From assembly GCA_018816205.1 (NCBI GenBank), contig JAHIWJ010000080.1, positions 1 to 5,762 of the forward strand: DNA of 5,762 nucleotides, given 5' to 3'. The notes below the pieces were generated by a model. The model was not told the origin of the DNA. It did not search any database and saw only the letters and a program-made list of their open reading frames with translations. The DNA comes from Nanobdellota archaeon (GTDB lineage: Archaea > Nanobdellota > Nanobdellia > Pacearchaeales > GW2011-AR1). Position numbers and translations under genes: made by a program. Below are positions 1 to 5,762 of this stretch, in pieces. Every line of letters begins with the position of its first letter. Position 1 is the stretch's first letter.

Positions 1-598
1 ATAGTTCTTGCCTTTTCATTAACCAGTTCTTGAACCATTTTGCAATTACTATGAAAGCCAGAGAAGACAAGATTATAACACTTACGCCTATTTGGACACT
101 CTTGAAAATTATTGTTGCTATGGTATAACCTGCACCCGCTAGGAGGCCCATTGAGACAATAAATATCATCCAGATAAGTGTTACAATCATATTATTAACA
201 AGATATTTCTTAAAACTGAGTTTCTTAGATGCGCCAAGATGCATTAAAGTAAGTATAGCTATGCCATAAACCGATTTGGAAACAAGAAGAACTCTCTTTA
301 TCCCCCTGCTTGAATACTTATCAATTATGTTCCCAGCCCTCTTATACGCTTCGTTAATTCTCCTAAATCTCTTAAGCAATTTAAAGATTCCAGCTCTGCC
401 AAGATAAAACCAAACAACATCCATCGTGATAACACCTAAATAAGAGAAGGTAAAGATTATCCACAATGGAAAAACTCCCTGCGTAGCTAGGATAGTTAGA
501 ACGAAAATTGTCTCTTCGCCTAAAAGTGCTCCTGAAAAGAAAGCAACTAAATACGAGTGAGCATTCAACAACTGAGTTAATAACTGTAAGGCATCCAC
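1..598 (-). CDS. DedA / SNARE-associated family membrane protein, 3' end beyond window
   Basis: I read this frame directly: it is open from a stop at 623-625 to the window edge and gives 199 residues from a GTG at 598. The protein is strongly hydrophobic, with membrane or re-entrant segments near residues 16-39, 43-66, 103-121, 137-158 and 168-188. The first half fits the DedA pattern: GEE at 27-29, a glycine-rich segment, then D60, Y65 and LGR at 66-68. The second half aligns with the usual 'RF.PG.R' region, but reads VSKSVYG (106-112) followed by LGASKKLSFKKY. DedA-like proteins are polytopic and are linked in bacteria and eukaryotes to lipid scrambling and membrane homeostasis; the role here is unknown. 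Family members are often 200-220 residues, so little should be missing beyond base 1. I chose GTG because a TATA-like box lies about 25 bases upstream; TTG at 601 is the alternative. The family call is from memory of motifs. Confidence 0.7.
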   Translation of the reverse strand, partial: MDALQLLTQLLNAHSYLVAFFSGALLGEETIFVLTILATQGVFPLWIIFTFSYLGVITMDVVWFYLGRAGIFKLLKRFRRINEAYKRAGNIIDKYSSRGIKRVLLVSKSVYGIAILTLMHLGASKKLSFKKYLVNNMIVTLIWMIFIVSMGLLAGAGYTIATIIFKSVQIGVSVIILSSLAFIVIAKWFKNWLMKRQEL

Positions 599-618
599 CA
601 AGCACCAATGAAAACTAT

Positions 619-626
619 CTTTTTAA
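619..626 (-). promoter_or_regulatory. TATA-like box for the DedA-like gene
   Basis: On the minus strand this reads TTAAAAAG, preceded by CAAGAG. Its centre is about 24-25 bases upstream of the GTG at 598, the spacing expected if transcription starts at or within a few bases of the start codon. The box and its flank match the element before ileS (CAAGAGTTAAAAAG against CAAGGATTAAAAAC). Assignment rests on sequence and spacing alone. Confidence 0.45.
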
Positions 627-735
627 CTCTTGTGAAGCTCAGATGCCGCGAGGAGGATTTCTTAGTATCTCTGTACACCGCTCTGAAAGAAATGAGTGAT
701 TAGTCCAATAAACCCTCCACATTAAATTCCCGCTA

Positions 736-938
736 CTAAAAGCAATACAGAAAAACCATCAAAAGCAAGACTATCCCTGAAGCCGCAAGAGCACAAATCA
801 GCAGCACTTTTCCTTATTCCAAGATTTTAAGCCGATAATCGAAAAGACAACGCCAGCAACAGAAAAAATTAGACCGCCAAGCATCTCAACACTCTGAGAA
901 ACAACTCTTATCATCCCCCATGCCAAAACAGCAAACAC
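736..938 (-). pseudogene. Small membrane-protein gene split by a -1 frameshift
   Basis: Two short overlapping minus-strand reading frames together look like one small membrane protein. The first runs from about 938 (GTG; ATG at 914 is another choice) to a TGA at 798-800. It carries one helix ending FAVLAWGMIRVV and a second of the GGLIFSVAGVVFSIIGLKS type, then a charged loop SWNKEK. The second frame starts at 807, just inside the first, and encodes a hydrophobic segment beginning LLICALAASGIVLLL, ending at TAG 736-738. Joining them at the GGAAAAG run (bases 812-806) by re-reading one base gives about 67 residues: helix, helix, basic loop, helix. That resembles DUF4190-type small membrane proteins, a loose comparison. 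It could be a decayed gene, a sequencing indel in the A run, programmed slippage, or two coupled mini-genes, as a GTG preceded by GGAAAA opens the second frame. It lies 35 bases after the trmB-like gene. Function unknown. Confidence 0.5.
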
Positions 939-973
939 ACAGAAAGCCAGACCAAAACTCTATTTCTTATCAG

Positions 974-1801
974 TTACTTAATCTTCGCTTTAGCCAAAGG
1001 AACAAAATCCTGCCAGGCTAGGTCAAACATCTGGTTCATTACTTTGGCAAAATAATCAGTAGAAAGCCAAACACCAACATCATAATTTGGATGCACACTC
1101 TTATCATCGGTCAACATAAACATCAACTGCCCATCATCAATAATGGCAAATCGACCATTAACATTCTTATTTGTTGTATCTCTCACGTCTGCAATCTTAG
1201 AAAGCTGCTTTGCAAGCTTAACGTTATCCGCAGTAATCGGAGCAGCAACCCTAATTTCTACACCTCTCTTCTTAGCTTTTTCAAGGGAAGACATCAAAGC
1301 TTCGATTTTTCTATTCAATCCATCCGCGGTTGTAACCAAAGTGATATTCTTTTCAGCCGAGCGAACCATCATGTCCAAATGGTTATGTAAGTTCTGCCTG
1401 CCCCTCAAACTCCCAGACAAATCAGCAGGTTCGATATATTTAACTCCATTCTCAAACAAGCCATTCAACTCACTCAAAACATCGTCACCCTTTAATTCTT
1501 CCAGCCTCTTTGATCTTTCATGCGCTTCAACAACAAGATTTTTCTTAACCCTCTCCACTACCTCTTCTGGCCTTAGGGCAACAAACTTAATTGGCTTGCC
1601 AATCTTCATGATAATAAAGCCCTTCTTCTCCAAAGATTCAAGAATATCATAAGTTCTAGACCTAGGAACATCGGAAATATTACTCAACTCTCCGGCCGTT
1701 GAAACTCCCCTGGAAAGTAGGGCAGTCCAGACCTTAGCTTCGTACAAGTTCAGGTCAAATATTTTCCTGAGTCTGCTCAAAAACTCATCTTTTATTATCA
1801 T
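974..1801 (-). CDS. TrmB-family transcriptional regulator with PLD-like C-terminal domain
   Basis: The product is 275 residues from ATG 1801. Residues 7-75 form a winged helix of TrmB type: LNLYEAKVWTALL (17-29), then a helix-turn-helix AGELSNISDVPRSRTYDIL (36-54), and a wing around KKGFIIMKIGKP (59-70). A charged helical linker, about 79-112, is likely to dimerise. Residues from about 118 onward resemble the PLD-like fold seen in the middle of TrmB proteins, including GRFAIIDDGQ (216-225). The C-terminal sugar-binding domain of full-length TrmB is absent, so a sugar ligand cannot be assumed. Known relatives are archaeal DNA-binding repressors or activators of sugar transport and metabolism genes; no such genes are here, so the target is unknown and autoregulation is possible. 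An in-frame TTG at 1822 would add seven residues (MRLSNFR). I prefer ATG because the transcript probably begins near 1820, leaving a short leader. The gene follows ileS by 87 bases with its own promoter-like element. Confidence 0.85.
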   Translation of the reverse strand: MIIKDEFLSRLRKIFDLNLYEAKVWTALLSRGVSTAGELSNISDVPRSRTYDILESLEKKGFIIMKIGKPIKFVALRPEEVVERVKKNLVVEAHERSKRLEELKGDDVLSELNGLFENGVKYIEPADLSGSLRGRQNLHNHLDMMVRSAEKNITLVTTADGLNRKIEALMSSLEKAKKRGVEIRVAAPITADNVKLAKQLSKIADVRDTTNKNVNGRFAIIDDGQLMFMLTDDKSVHPNYDVGVWLSTDYFAKVMNQMFDLAWQDFVPLAKAKIK

Positions 1802-1841
1802 CCTAAAGTTACTCAACCTCAAGAGAAATAAATGTGCAAAG

Positions 1842-1849
1842 TATTTAAA
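1842..1849 (-). promoter_or_regulatory. TATA-like box for the trmB-like gene
   Basis: The minus strand reads TTTAAATA, identical to the box before the arrestin-like gene. Its position predicts a transcript start near 1820, giving about 19 bases of leader before ATG 1801, or a nearly leaderless message if TTG 1822 is used. A second AT-rich element (TTAAAAAAATAT, about 1868-1879) just after the ileS stop is a weaker alternative. The heptamer ACATTTA occurs twice around the box on the minus strand, about 17 bases apart, and could be half-sites for a regulator; this is speculative. Confidence 0.4.
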
Positions 1850-1888
1850 TGTTTTCTAACACCAACGCATATTTTTTTAATCTACTAA

Positions 1889-4744
1889 TCAGTGAAACTT
1901 TACCGCTACCCTATCGTCCTTGATACCGAAGGATATGGCCTTCTCATCAAGTCTATCGACGAAGATTAACTCCTTCGAATTTGTCCTTTCTTTTAGAAAA
2001 TCTATGTGGTTTTTCAAGAAGTTGCGAATCCTTTCAGACACACAAACCTTAAGCGAGATAACTTCGCCTTTTTTTAGCCCAGCTTTCTTCCTTTCTGCCT
2101 GAATTTTCCTTGCCAGTTCTCGTGCATAACCTTCTGATTCCAGCTCAGGAGTCATCAAAGTGTCCAATTCGACCTGGATTTCCTTGCCCTTCACGTTTTT
2201 AACTTCAAGTTTCTTGACATTAAGCTGATTTTTTACTACCTCAATCAATTCTTGGCTTATATTAAGCGAACTTTTTACCACTGCCTTTGACAACGGCCAC
2301 CTCAATCCCACTTTCTCCCGATCTCTCTCAGCCAAACCTTTTTCGATAATCCTCATCGCAACGTCAAATTCTTCCTCCAACTTTTTATCAATCTTCTTGG
2401 CATCAAATTTTGGCCAAGAGCATAAATGAACGCTTTCTTCTTTCTGCCCCATCTGGCCCCAAATATGCTCTGTCAAAAATGGCACCGCAGGAGCGAACAT
2501 TTTCAAAATTCCCAAATAAATCTCCTTCAACGTATCAAGAACTGCAGAATCTTCAGTCGCTTTGTCCCTAACAAACTTGATATAATCTCTAGACAACAAA
2601 ATATACAAATCCTCAATCAAAGGTATAGTTTCATCCAACCGATACTGATCAAACAACTCTGTAATTCTCTCAAGCGTTGAATGGTACTTAGACAAGATCC
2701 ACTTTTCTTCTACCCTCGGTTTCCCTTTTTGAAGCTTCTGCCTTTCCAAATCTAAAATATAATTAGCAACATTAAACAACATCATCAGATTTCTCTGCTT
2801 AACTTTAACATCTTCCCAATTAAAACTAATAGTTTCTCCAGCGGTCATAGCACAGAGATAATTTCTCATTATGTCCGCAGAAAACTTATCGATTACTTCA
2901 TACGGCGAGATAATGTTCCCCAATGACTTCGACATCTTCATCCCTTCAAAATCGAATATCATCCCATGCGTGTAGACATTCTTGTAAGAAGTCTTGCCAA
3001 ACATCACGGCCGAGCAAATCTGTAGCAAACTGAACCAAAGCCTCGTCTGTTCTGTAGCTTCCAAGATTAGATCCGCAGGGAAATATCTCTTTATCAGTTT
3101 AGGATCATTATACAGGCAATTCCACGAGGCAGTTCCTGCATCAATCCAAACATCCGCCACATCCTCAATCCTCCTGTACTTCTTCCCATTCTTTTCGATC
3201 ACAACCTTATCAATCCACGGCCTGTGAATAGTTTTGTCGTCAAACTTCTTACCACTCAACTTTTCCAATTCCTCAACACCTCCAACAACAAAATAATCCT
3301 GAGGATCATCCACATTAATCCAAATCGGTACCGGACATCCCCAATATCTCTGCCGCGTTACTCCATTGTCTCTTAAATTCTCAGCCCATCTTGCATAACT
3401 GTCCCCCGAACTCTTAGGTTCCCAATGGACTTCTTCGTTGAATTTCAACAAGTCCTTAATCAAATCCTCTGTCCTCAAAAACCACTGCTCCGTTGTTCTG
3501 AATATAACAGGTTTCTTGCTTCTATCTGAATGTGGATATTCATGCTCGACCTCGGTCGTCGCAATCAAAACACCCATTTTCCTGAACTCTTCAATAAATT
3601 TCGCGTCTTCTTCTCTGGCCACCCACCCCCTAAACTTGCCCTCGTCCTCAAGCTCTCCCCTTTCATTAAGATTATTAAAAGCACCAATTCCATACTGAGC
3701 CCCTACTTCCTGATCTTCCGGACCACAACCCGGCGCACAATGCACTAACCCGCTTCCAGCAGAAGTATCGACGTATTCCTTGGACAAGATTATCGTGTGA
3801 ACATTCTTCCATTCTTTCTTCAGCTTCCCATAAATTCCATTCATGTCCTTATCCAAAAAGTGCTCATACTCTTGCCCTTTGAGGTCTTTGCCCCAAAAAG
3901 TATCAACAATCTCAAACTTCTTTCCCACGACCGCACCCATAAAAATATCGACCAGCGCCTTCGCCATTATCCAATATTCATTATCAACTTTTATCTTAAC
4001 ATACTCAAGCTCCGGATTCGCCATAATTGCAAGATTGTACGGAATCGTCCACGGCGTCGTCGTCCAAATTATGAAATAGGTATCGTAGTTTTCTGAACTC
4101 CTAGAAGGTCTTTTTCTAAAAGAGCTTGTAGCTTTTTTCTTAAACTTCAGGAAAACAGATTCGTCTTTGACAGTCTTATACTCCAGCTCGTGCTTCGCCA
4201 GTGACGTCTCAGTTTCTGCGTCCCAATGCATAACTTTCTTGCCCTTGTACAACCGCCCCTGTTCCCACGCCTTCTTGAAAAACGCCCACTCGCCCCCGAC
4301 GTATTCTTTTTTTATCGGCTTGTAAGCGTTTCCATGGTCCATCCACACCCCTATCTTCCACAAATCCTTGTCCATATAACCAGAATATTCATTGCTCCAG
4401 TCGATGCATTCCTTCACAAATTTATCTACCCCATACTCCCCAATTTCTTCTTTAGTTTTCAGCTTAAGTTTTTTCTGAACAGCGTGTTCTGTTGGCAGAC
4501 CGTGCATATCATAACCTCCCCTGTCCCAAACGTCAAAACCCTGCATCCTTTTGTAGCGCATCGCGATATCTTTAAGGGAGTTATTCCACGCCTGCCCGAT
4601 ATGAATCTTCCCCGACGTGTACGGTGGCCCCTGCAAAAAGTAAAACTTCTTCCCCTTTGCATTCTTCTTTTTTACCTTTTCGTAAATCTTCTCTTTCTCC
4701 CAAAACTCAAGGACATCCTTCTCAATTTTATGAAAGTCTAACAT
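1889..4744 (-). CDS. ileS: Isoleucyl-tRNA synthetase (class Ia)
   Basis: This 951-residue cytoplasmic enzyme activates isoleucine with ATP and charges tRNA-Ile. The Rossmann core opens with GPPYTSGKIHIGQAWN (39-54), where the HIGH signature appears as HIGQ (48-51), and closes with a perfect KMSKS (603-607) followed by LGN. The CP1 editing domain has WTTTPWTIPYN (227-237), and H335 in VHCAP and D344 in GPEDQEVG match E. coli editing residues H333 and D342, so hydrolysis of mischarged Val-tRNA should be intact. TRQRYWG (463-469) and DVADVWIDAGTASW mark the second half of the core. A helical anticodon-binding domain follows, about 640-790, then a C-terminal domain with TPELESEGYARELARKIQ. No C-terminal zinc finger of the bacterial E. 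coli type is seen, and the style is archaeal. Length is close to the norm for archaeal IleRS. ATG 4744 is chosen because residues 1-20 (MLDFHKIEKDVLEFWEKEKI) are family-typical and a TATA-like box sits about 25 bases upstream. A Ser/Arg/Lys-rich insert lies at about 204-219. Confidence 0.97.
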   Translation of the reverse strand: MLDFHKIEKDVLEFWEKEKIYEKVKKKNAKGKKFYFLQGPPYTSGKIHIGQAWNNSLKDIAMRYKRMQGFDVWDRGGYDMHGLPTEHAVQKKLKLKTKEEIGEYGVDKFVKECIDWSNEYSGYMDKDLWKIGVWMDHGNAYKPIKKEYVGGEWAFFKKAWEQGRLYKGKKVMHWDAETETSLAKHELEYKTVKDESVFLKFKKKATSSFRKRPSRSSENYDTYFIIWTTTPWTIPYNLAIMANPELEYVKIKVDNEYWIMAKALVDIFMGAVVGKKFEIVDTFWGKDLKGQEYEHFLDKDMNGIYGKLKKEWKNVHTIILSKEYVDTSAGSGLVHCAPGCGPEDQEVGAQYGIGAFNNLNERGELEDEGKFRGWVAREEDAKFIEEFRKMGVLIATTEVEHEYPHSDRSKKPVIFRTTEQWFLRTEDLIKDLLKFNEEVHWEPKSSGDSYARWAENLRDNGVTRQRYWGCPVPIWINVDDPQDYFVVGGVEELEKLSGKKFDDKTIHRPWIDKVVIEKNGKKYRRIEDVADVWIDAGTASWNCLYNDPKLIKRYFPADLILEATEQTRLWFSLLQICSAVMFGKTSYKNVYTHGMIFDFEGMKMSKSLGNIISPYEVIDKFSADIMRNYLCAMTAGETISFNWEDVKVKQRNLMMLFNVANYILDLERQKLQKGKPRVEEKWILSKYHSTLERITELFDQYRLDETIPLIEDLYILLSRDYIKFVRDKATEDSAVLDTLKEIYLGILKMFAPAVPFLTEHIWGQMGQKEESVHLCSWPKFDAKKIDKKLEEEFDVAMRIIEKGLAERDREKVGLRWPLSKAVVKSSLNISQELIEVVKNQLNVKKLEVKNVKGKEIQVELDTLMTPELESEGYARELARKIQAERKKAGLKKGEVISLKVCVSERIRNFLKNHIDFLKERTNSKELIFVDRLDEKAISFGIKDDRVAVKFH

Positions 4745-4764
4745 CTTTTGTTAAATTTACCCCC

Positions 4765-4772
4765 GTTTTTAA
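4765..4772 (-). promoter_or_regulatory. TATA-like box for ileS
   Basis: The minus strand reads TTAAAAAC, preceded by CAAGGA, centred about 24-25 bases upstream of ATG 4744. That spacing predicts a leaderless or near-leaderless ileS message. The GGGGG run at 4760-4764 is too far from the ATG to act as a good Shine-Dalgarno site. A second AT-rich element, AAAATATG near 4805-4812, could drive a longer leader of about 40 bases. Confidence 0.45.
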
Positions 4773-4846
4773 TCCTTGCTATCAAAAACGCATTCAAAAG
4801 CCCGCATATTTTATCAAAAAACATTTTCAGAAACGCGAGAGACCCC

Positions 4847-4891
4847 GCTAATTAAATAATAATTCCAACAGTTGAAATTAATATACTTAGC
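4847..4891. repeat. 45-bp AT-rich inverted repeat between the arrestin-like gene and ileS
   Basis: The core at 4861-4879 is a 19-bp dyad, AATTCCAACAGTTGAAATT, with 8 of 9 pairs matching around a single central base. Outer arms GCTAA (4847-4851) and TTAGC (4887-4891) extend the symmetry across an AT-rich interval of slightly unequal length. In minus-strand RNA the one mismatched pair becomes a U-G wobble, so the core would pair fully; in plus-strand RNA it stays an A-C mismatch. It lies after the arrestin-like stop and about 75 bases upstream of the ileS box. It may be a 3' hairpin of the upstream transcript or a protein-binding operator; I cannot tell which. Confidence 0.5.
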
Positions 4892-4902
4892 ATATTCTCA
4901 AG

Positions 4903-4907
4903 AAAAA
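4903..4907 (-). terminator. Weak T-tract after the arrestin-like gene
   Basis: The minus strand reads GGATTTTTCTTG about 25 bases after the arrestin-like stop, just before the inverted repeat. Archaeal RNA polymerase can terminate at short oligo-T tracts without a hairpin. Further T-runs occur at 4816-4821 and about 4785. The tract is short, so this is only a candidate. Confidence 0.25.
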
Positions 4908-4930
4908 TCCAAGTTATTTAAATTCTTCTT

Positions 4931-5452
4931 TCATCCTATATTAACTCGCACTTTTTTCGAAATATCAAGTCCCTTGATTTCGAGATTCGCTGTCACATAC
5001 CAATCTATCCTAGACATATTCCCGCTCAATATTTTGACAGACTTCACGACAGTTCCCAACATGTCGTTCCCAAGCGCTCTCGAAGACAACAAATCTCTTG
5101 GAACAATTAATTTAAAGTTATAACTGCTCCGCCCAAGGTTATAGACTTTCTCACCATCAAGCGGCTGCTTAAACTCAAAAGCCTTGCCAGTTCGGGTCTT
5201 ATGCGAGAGGCCTCCAGAACCGGAGTAACTAGTACTCTTATACATCCCCAAAAGCCCAACGTTCAACGCCTTCGCTTCAACTTGTTTTTTCAAATCCAAA
5301 ACGACCGTTCCTTCGATAGTATCTCCTGGAGAAAACTGGTAGCCATTCAGCTGTATAATTATTCTCCCCTTAGACTTCATAGACAACCACATAACCAAAA
5401 CCACCGCTAGAATAAAGACGACACCTCCCACGACATACCAAATAACATCCAT
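4931..5452 (-). CDS. Membrane-anchored arrestin-like (Spo0M/arrestin-fold) protein
   Basis: The product has 173 residues. Residues 3-24 form one hydrophobic helix (VIWYVVGGVVFILAVVLVMWL) followed by a basic KSKGR, which predicts an N-terminal anchor with the rest of the chain cytoplasmic by the positive-inside rule. The remainder is beta-rich and fits the arrestin-like pattern: FSPGDTIEGTVVLDLKK (40-56), a strand AKALNVGLLGM (60-70), and a C-terminal WYVTANLEIKGLDISKKV ending the fold. In eukaryotes and in bacterial Spo0M this fold mediates protein-protein contacts and has no catalytic site; the archaeal role is unknown to me. Chain length suits one arrestin-type sandwich rather than the two-domain form. 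I chose ATG 5452 because a TATA-like box sits 25-26 bases upstream; TTG at 5458 would add two residues. The gene lies 24 bases after a three-helix membrane protein gene that may be functionally related, though each may be transcribed separately. Confidence 0.75.
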   Translation of the reverse strand: MDVIWYVVGGVVFILAVVLVMWLSMKSKGRIIIQLNGYQFSPGDTIEGTVVLDLKKQVEAKALNVGLLGMYKSTSYSGSGGLSHKTRTGKAFEFKQPLDGEKVYNLGRSSYNFKLIVPRDLLSSRALGNDMLGTVVKSVKILSGNMSRIDWYVTANLEIKGLDISKKVRVNIG

Positions 5453-5456
5453 TGAC

Positions 5457-5463
5457 AAAAAAA
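5457..5463 (-). terminator. Seven-T tract after the 83-residue membrane protein gene
   Basis: The minus strand reads GGGGCTGC followed by seven T residues, 14 to 20 bases past the stop of the upstream membrane protein gene and just before the arrestin-like ATG. A run of this length is the usual archaeal terminator signal. It lies inside the arrestin-like promoter region, between the TATA-like box and the start codon, so the upstream transcript could end exactly where the next begins. Confidence 0.35.
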
Positions 5464-5473
5464 GCAGCCCCTT

Positions 5474-5481
5474 TATTTAAA
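5474..5481 (-). promoter_or_regulatory. TATA-like box for the arrestin-like gene
   Basis: The minus strand reads TTTAAATA, preceded by GAAGAG, centred 25-26 bases upstream of ATG 5452. This points to a leaderless transcript. The box overlaps the TAA stop (5477-5479) of the upstream membrane protein gene, so promoter and coding sequence share bases. Confidence 0.5.
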
Positions 5482-5728
5482 CTCTTCTTTTTACCCAGGC
5501 CCTATCAAAACTCTTCCAGCACGAGACTCCCGCAACAATCACAACAAACCCGCACGTCCAAACGACTGGCCAGTTTCCCTGAAAAGCAAAATACGCCCCC
5601 AGCAAAACAGATAAAATCATTATCCACTTAAACCAAGACCTCCCAAAAATAAGCTCATCGTTTGCCCAATAAGCAATTAAAAACCCAACTGGAATTCCCA
5701 GCAAAACAACAATCAATTCAATCAGCAT
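5477..5728 (-). CDS. Small three-helix membrane protein, unknown function
   Basis: The product has 83 residues and I do not recognise the family. Three membrane helices are clear: residues 2-22 (LIELIVVLLGIPVGFLIAYWA), 31-49 (SWFKWIMILSVLLGAYFAF) and 53-71 (WPVVWTCGFVVIVAGVSCW). The first loop carries the polar stretch NDELIFGR, and the tail KSFDRAWVKRRV is basic, placing the C-terminus in the cytoplasm by the positive-inside rule and the N-terminus outside. There is no signal peptide or catalytic motif; the two cysteines sit in the third helix. ATG 5728 overlaps the end of the preceding gene by 11 bases, and the nearest purine-rich GGGAG is about 16 bases upstream, too far for a standard ribosome site, so translation is probably coupled to the upstream gene. 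That gene may give the better clue to function, but only its tail is in the window. Confidence 0.75.
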   Translation of the reverse strand: MLIELIVVLLGIPVGFLIAYWANDELIFGRSWFKWIMILSVLLGAYFAFQGNWPVVWTCGFVVIVAGVSCWKSFDRAWVKRRV

Positions 5729-5762
5729 GGGCTACTTTGTCTATCTCCCTTGCAAGCTCAAA
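5718..5762 (-). CDS. C-terminal tail of an unidentified gene, 5' part beyond window
   Basis: Of the three minus-strand frames, only this one stays open from the window edge through the start of the next gene. It gives the final 14 residues FELAREIDKVAHAD before a TGA at 5718-5720. The tail is charged and helical, so a soluble protein is likely, but no family can be named from it. It overlaps the ATG of the 83-residue membrane protein by 11 bases, the pattern of a tightly packed two-gene unit. Confidence 0.5.
   Translation of the reverse strand, partial: FELAREIDKVAHAD

Noticed and set aside
577..678. A 33-residue minus-strand frame from a GTG at 678 overlapping the DedA-like start
   Set aside because: No promoter at the right spacing and no recognisable pattern; the DedA-like frame explains the overlap. 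I see nothing else coding in 599-735.
508..699. A 63-codon plus-strand frame
   Set aside because: It overlaps the DedA-like coding region antisense and has no protein-like features.
1143..1652. A 169-codon open frame on the plus strand opposite the trmB-like gene
   Set aside because: It lies wholly antisense to a clearly recognisable regulator and has Ser/Leu/Phe-rich composition typical of a shadow frame, with no recognisable domain.
4226..4741. A 171-codon open frame on the plus strand opposite the start of ileS
   Set aside because: It is antisense to the conserved catalytic core of IleRS, and its hydrophobic composition follows from the Lys/Glu-rich codons on the other strand.
4760..4764. 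GGGGG upstream of ileS as a Shine-Dalgarno site
   Set aside because: About 15 bases from the ATG and not a match to the usual GGAGG/GGTGA core; the leaderless reading fits better.
4822..4850. GC-rich patch (AAACGCGAGAGACCCCGC) in an AT-rich intergenic region, considered as a small RNA gene
   Set aside because: No self-pairing arms, no tRNA-like or C/D-box motifs; too little to support an RNA call.
1..5762. tRNA, rRNA, CRISPR array, insertion sequence or defence system
   Set aside because: I saw no T-loop consensus, no spaced direct repeats, no transposase-like frame and no nuclease or toxin motifs on either strand.

Overview
The window looks like ordinary chromosome from an archaeon, probably a small-genome DPANN-type lineage. 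The reasons are an archaeal-style isoleucyl-tRNA synthetase, a TrmB-family regulator, an arrestin-fold protein with a membrane anchor, and TATA-like boxes about 25 bases upstream of start codons with no convincing Shine-Dalgarno sequence. The lineage is inferred from protein style only; there is no rRNA or other taxonomic marker here.

Every gene I can support is on the minus strand, so transcription runs from high to low coordinates. In that order: (1) the last 14 codons of an unidentified gene (5762-5718), overlapping by 11 bases (2) an 83-residue protein with three membrane helices (5728-5477). Next is (3) a membrane-anchored arrestin-like protein (5452-4931) with its own promoter. A gene-free stretch of about 190 bases follows, containing a 45-bp inverted repeat. 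Then come (4) ileS (4744-1889), (5) a TrmB-type regulator with a PLD-like C-terminal domain (1801-974), (6) a small, apparently frameshifted membrane-protein gene (938-736), and (7) a DedA/SNARE-associated membrane protein (598 to beyond base 1).

ileS is housekeeping: it charges tRNA-Ile and retains the residues needed for editing. The other genes are mostly envelope proteins plus one regulator. Separate promoter-like elements before most genes argue against one long operon; the only clear coupling is the 11-base overlap at the right end. No mobile element, CRISPR array, tRNA, rRNA, toxin-antitoxin pair or defence system is visible. The points most worth a second look are the frameshifted small gene, the dyad upstream of ileS, the HIGQ form of the IleRS signature, and the recurring TATA-to-start spacing that suggests leaderless mRNAs. 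I found no convincing undescribed system.
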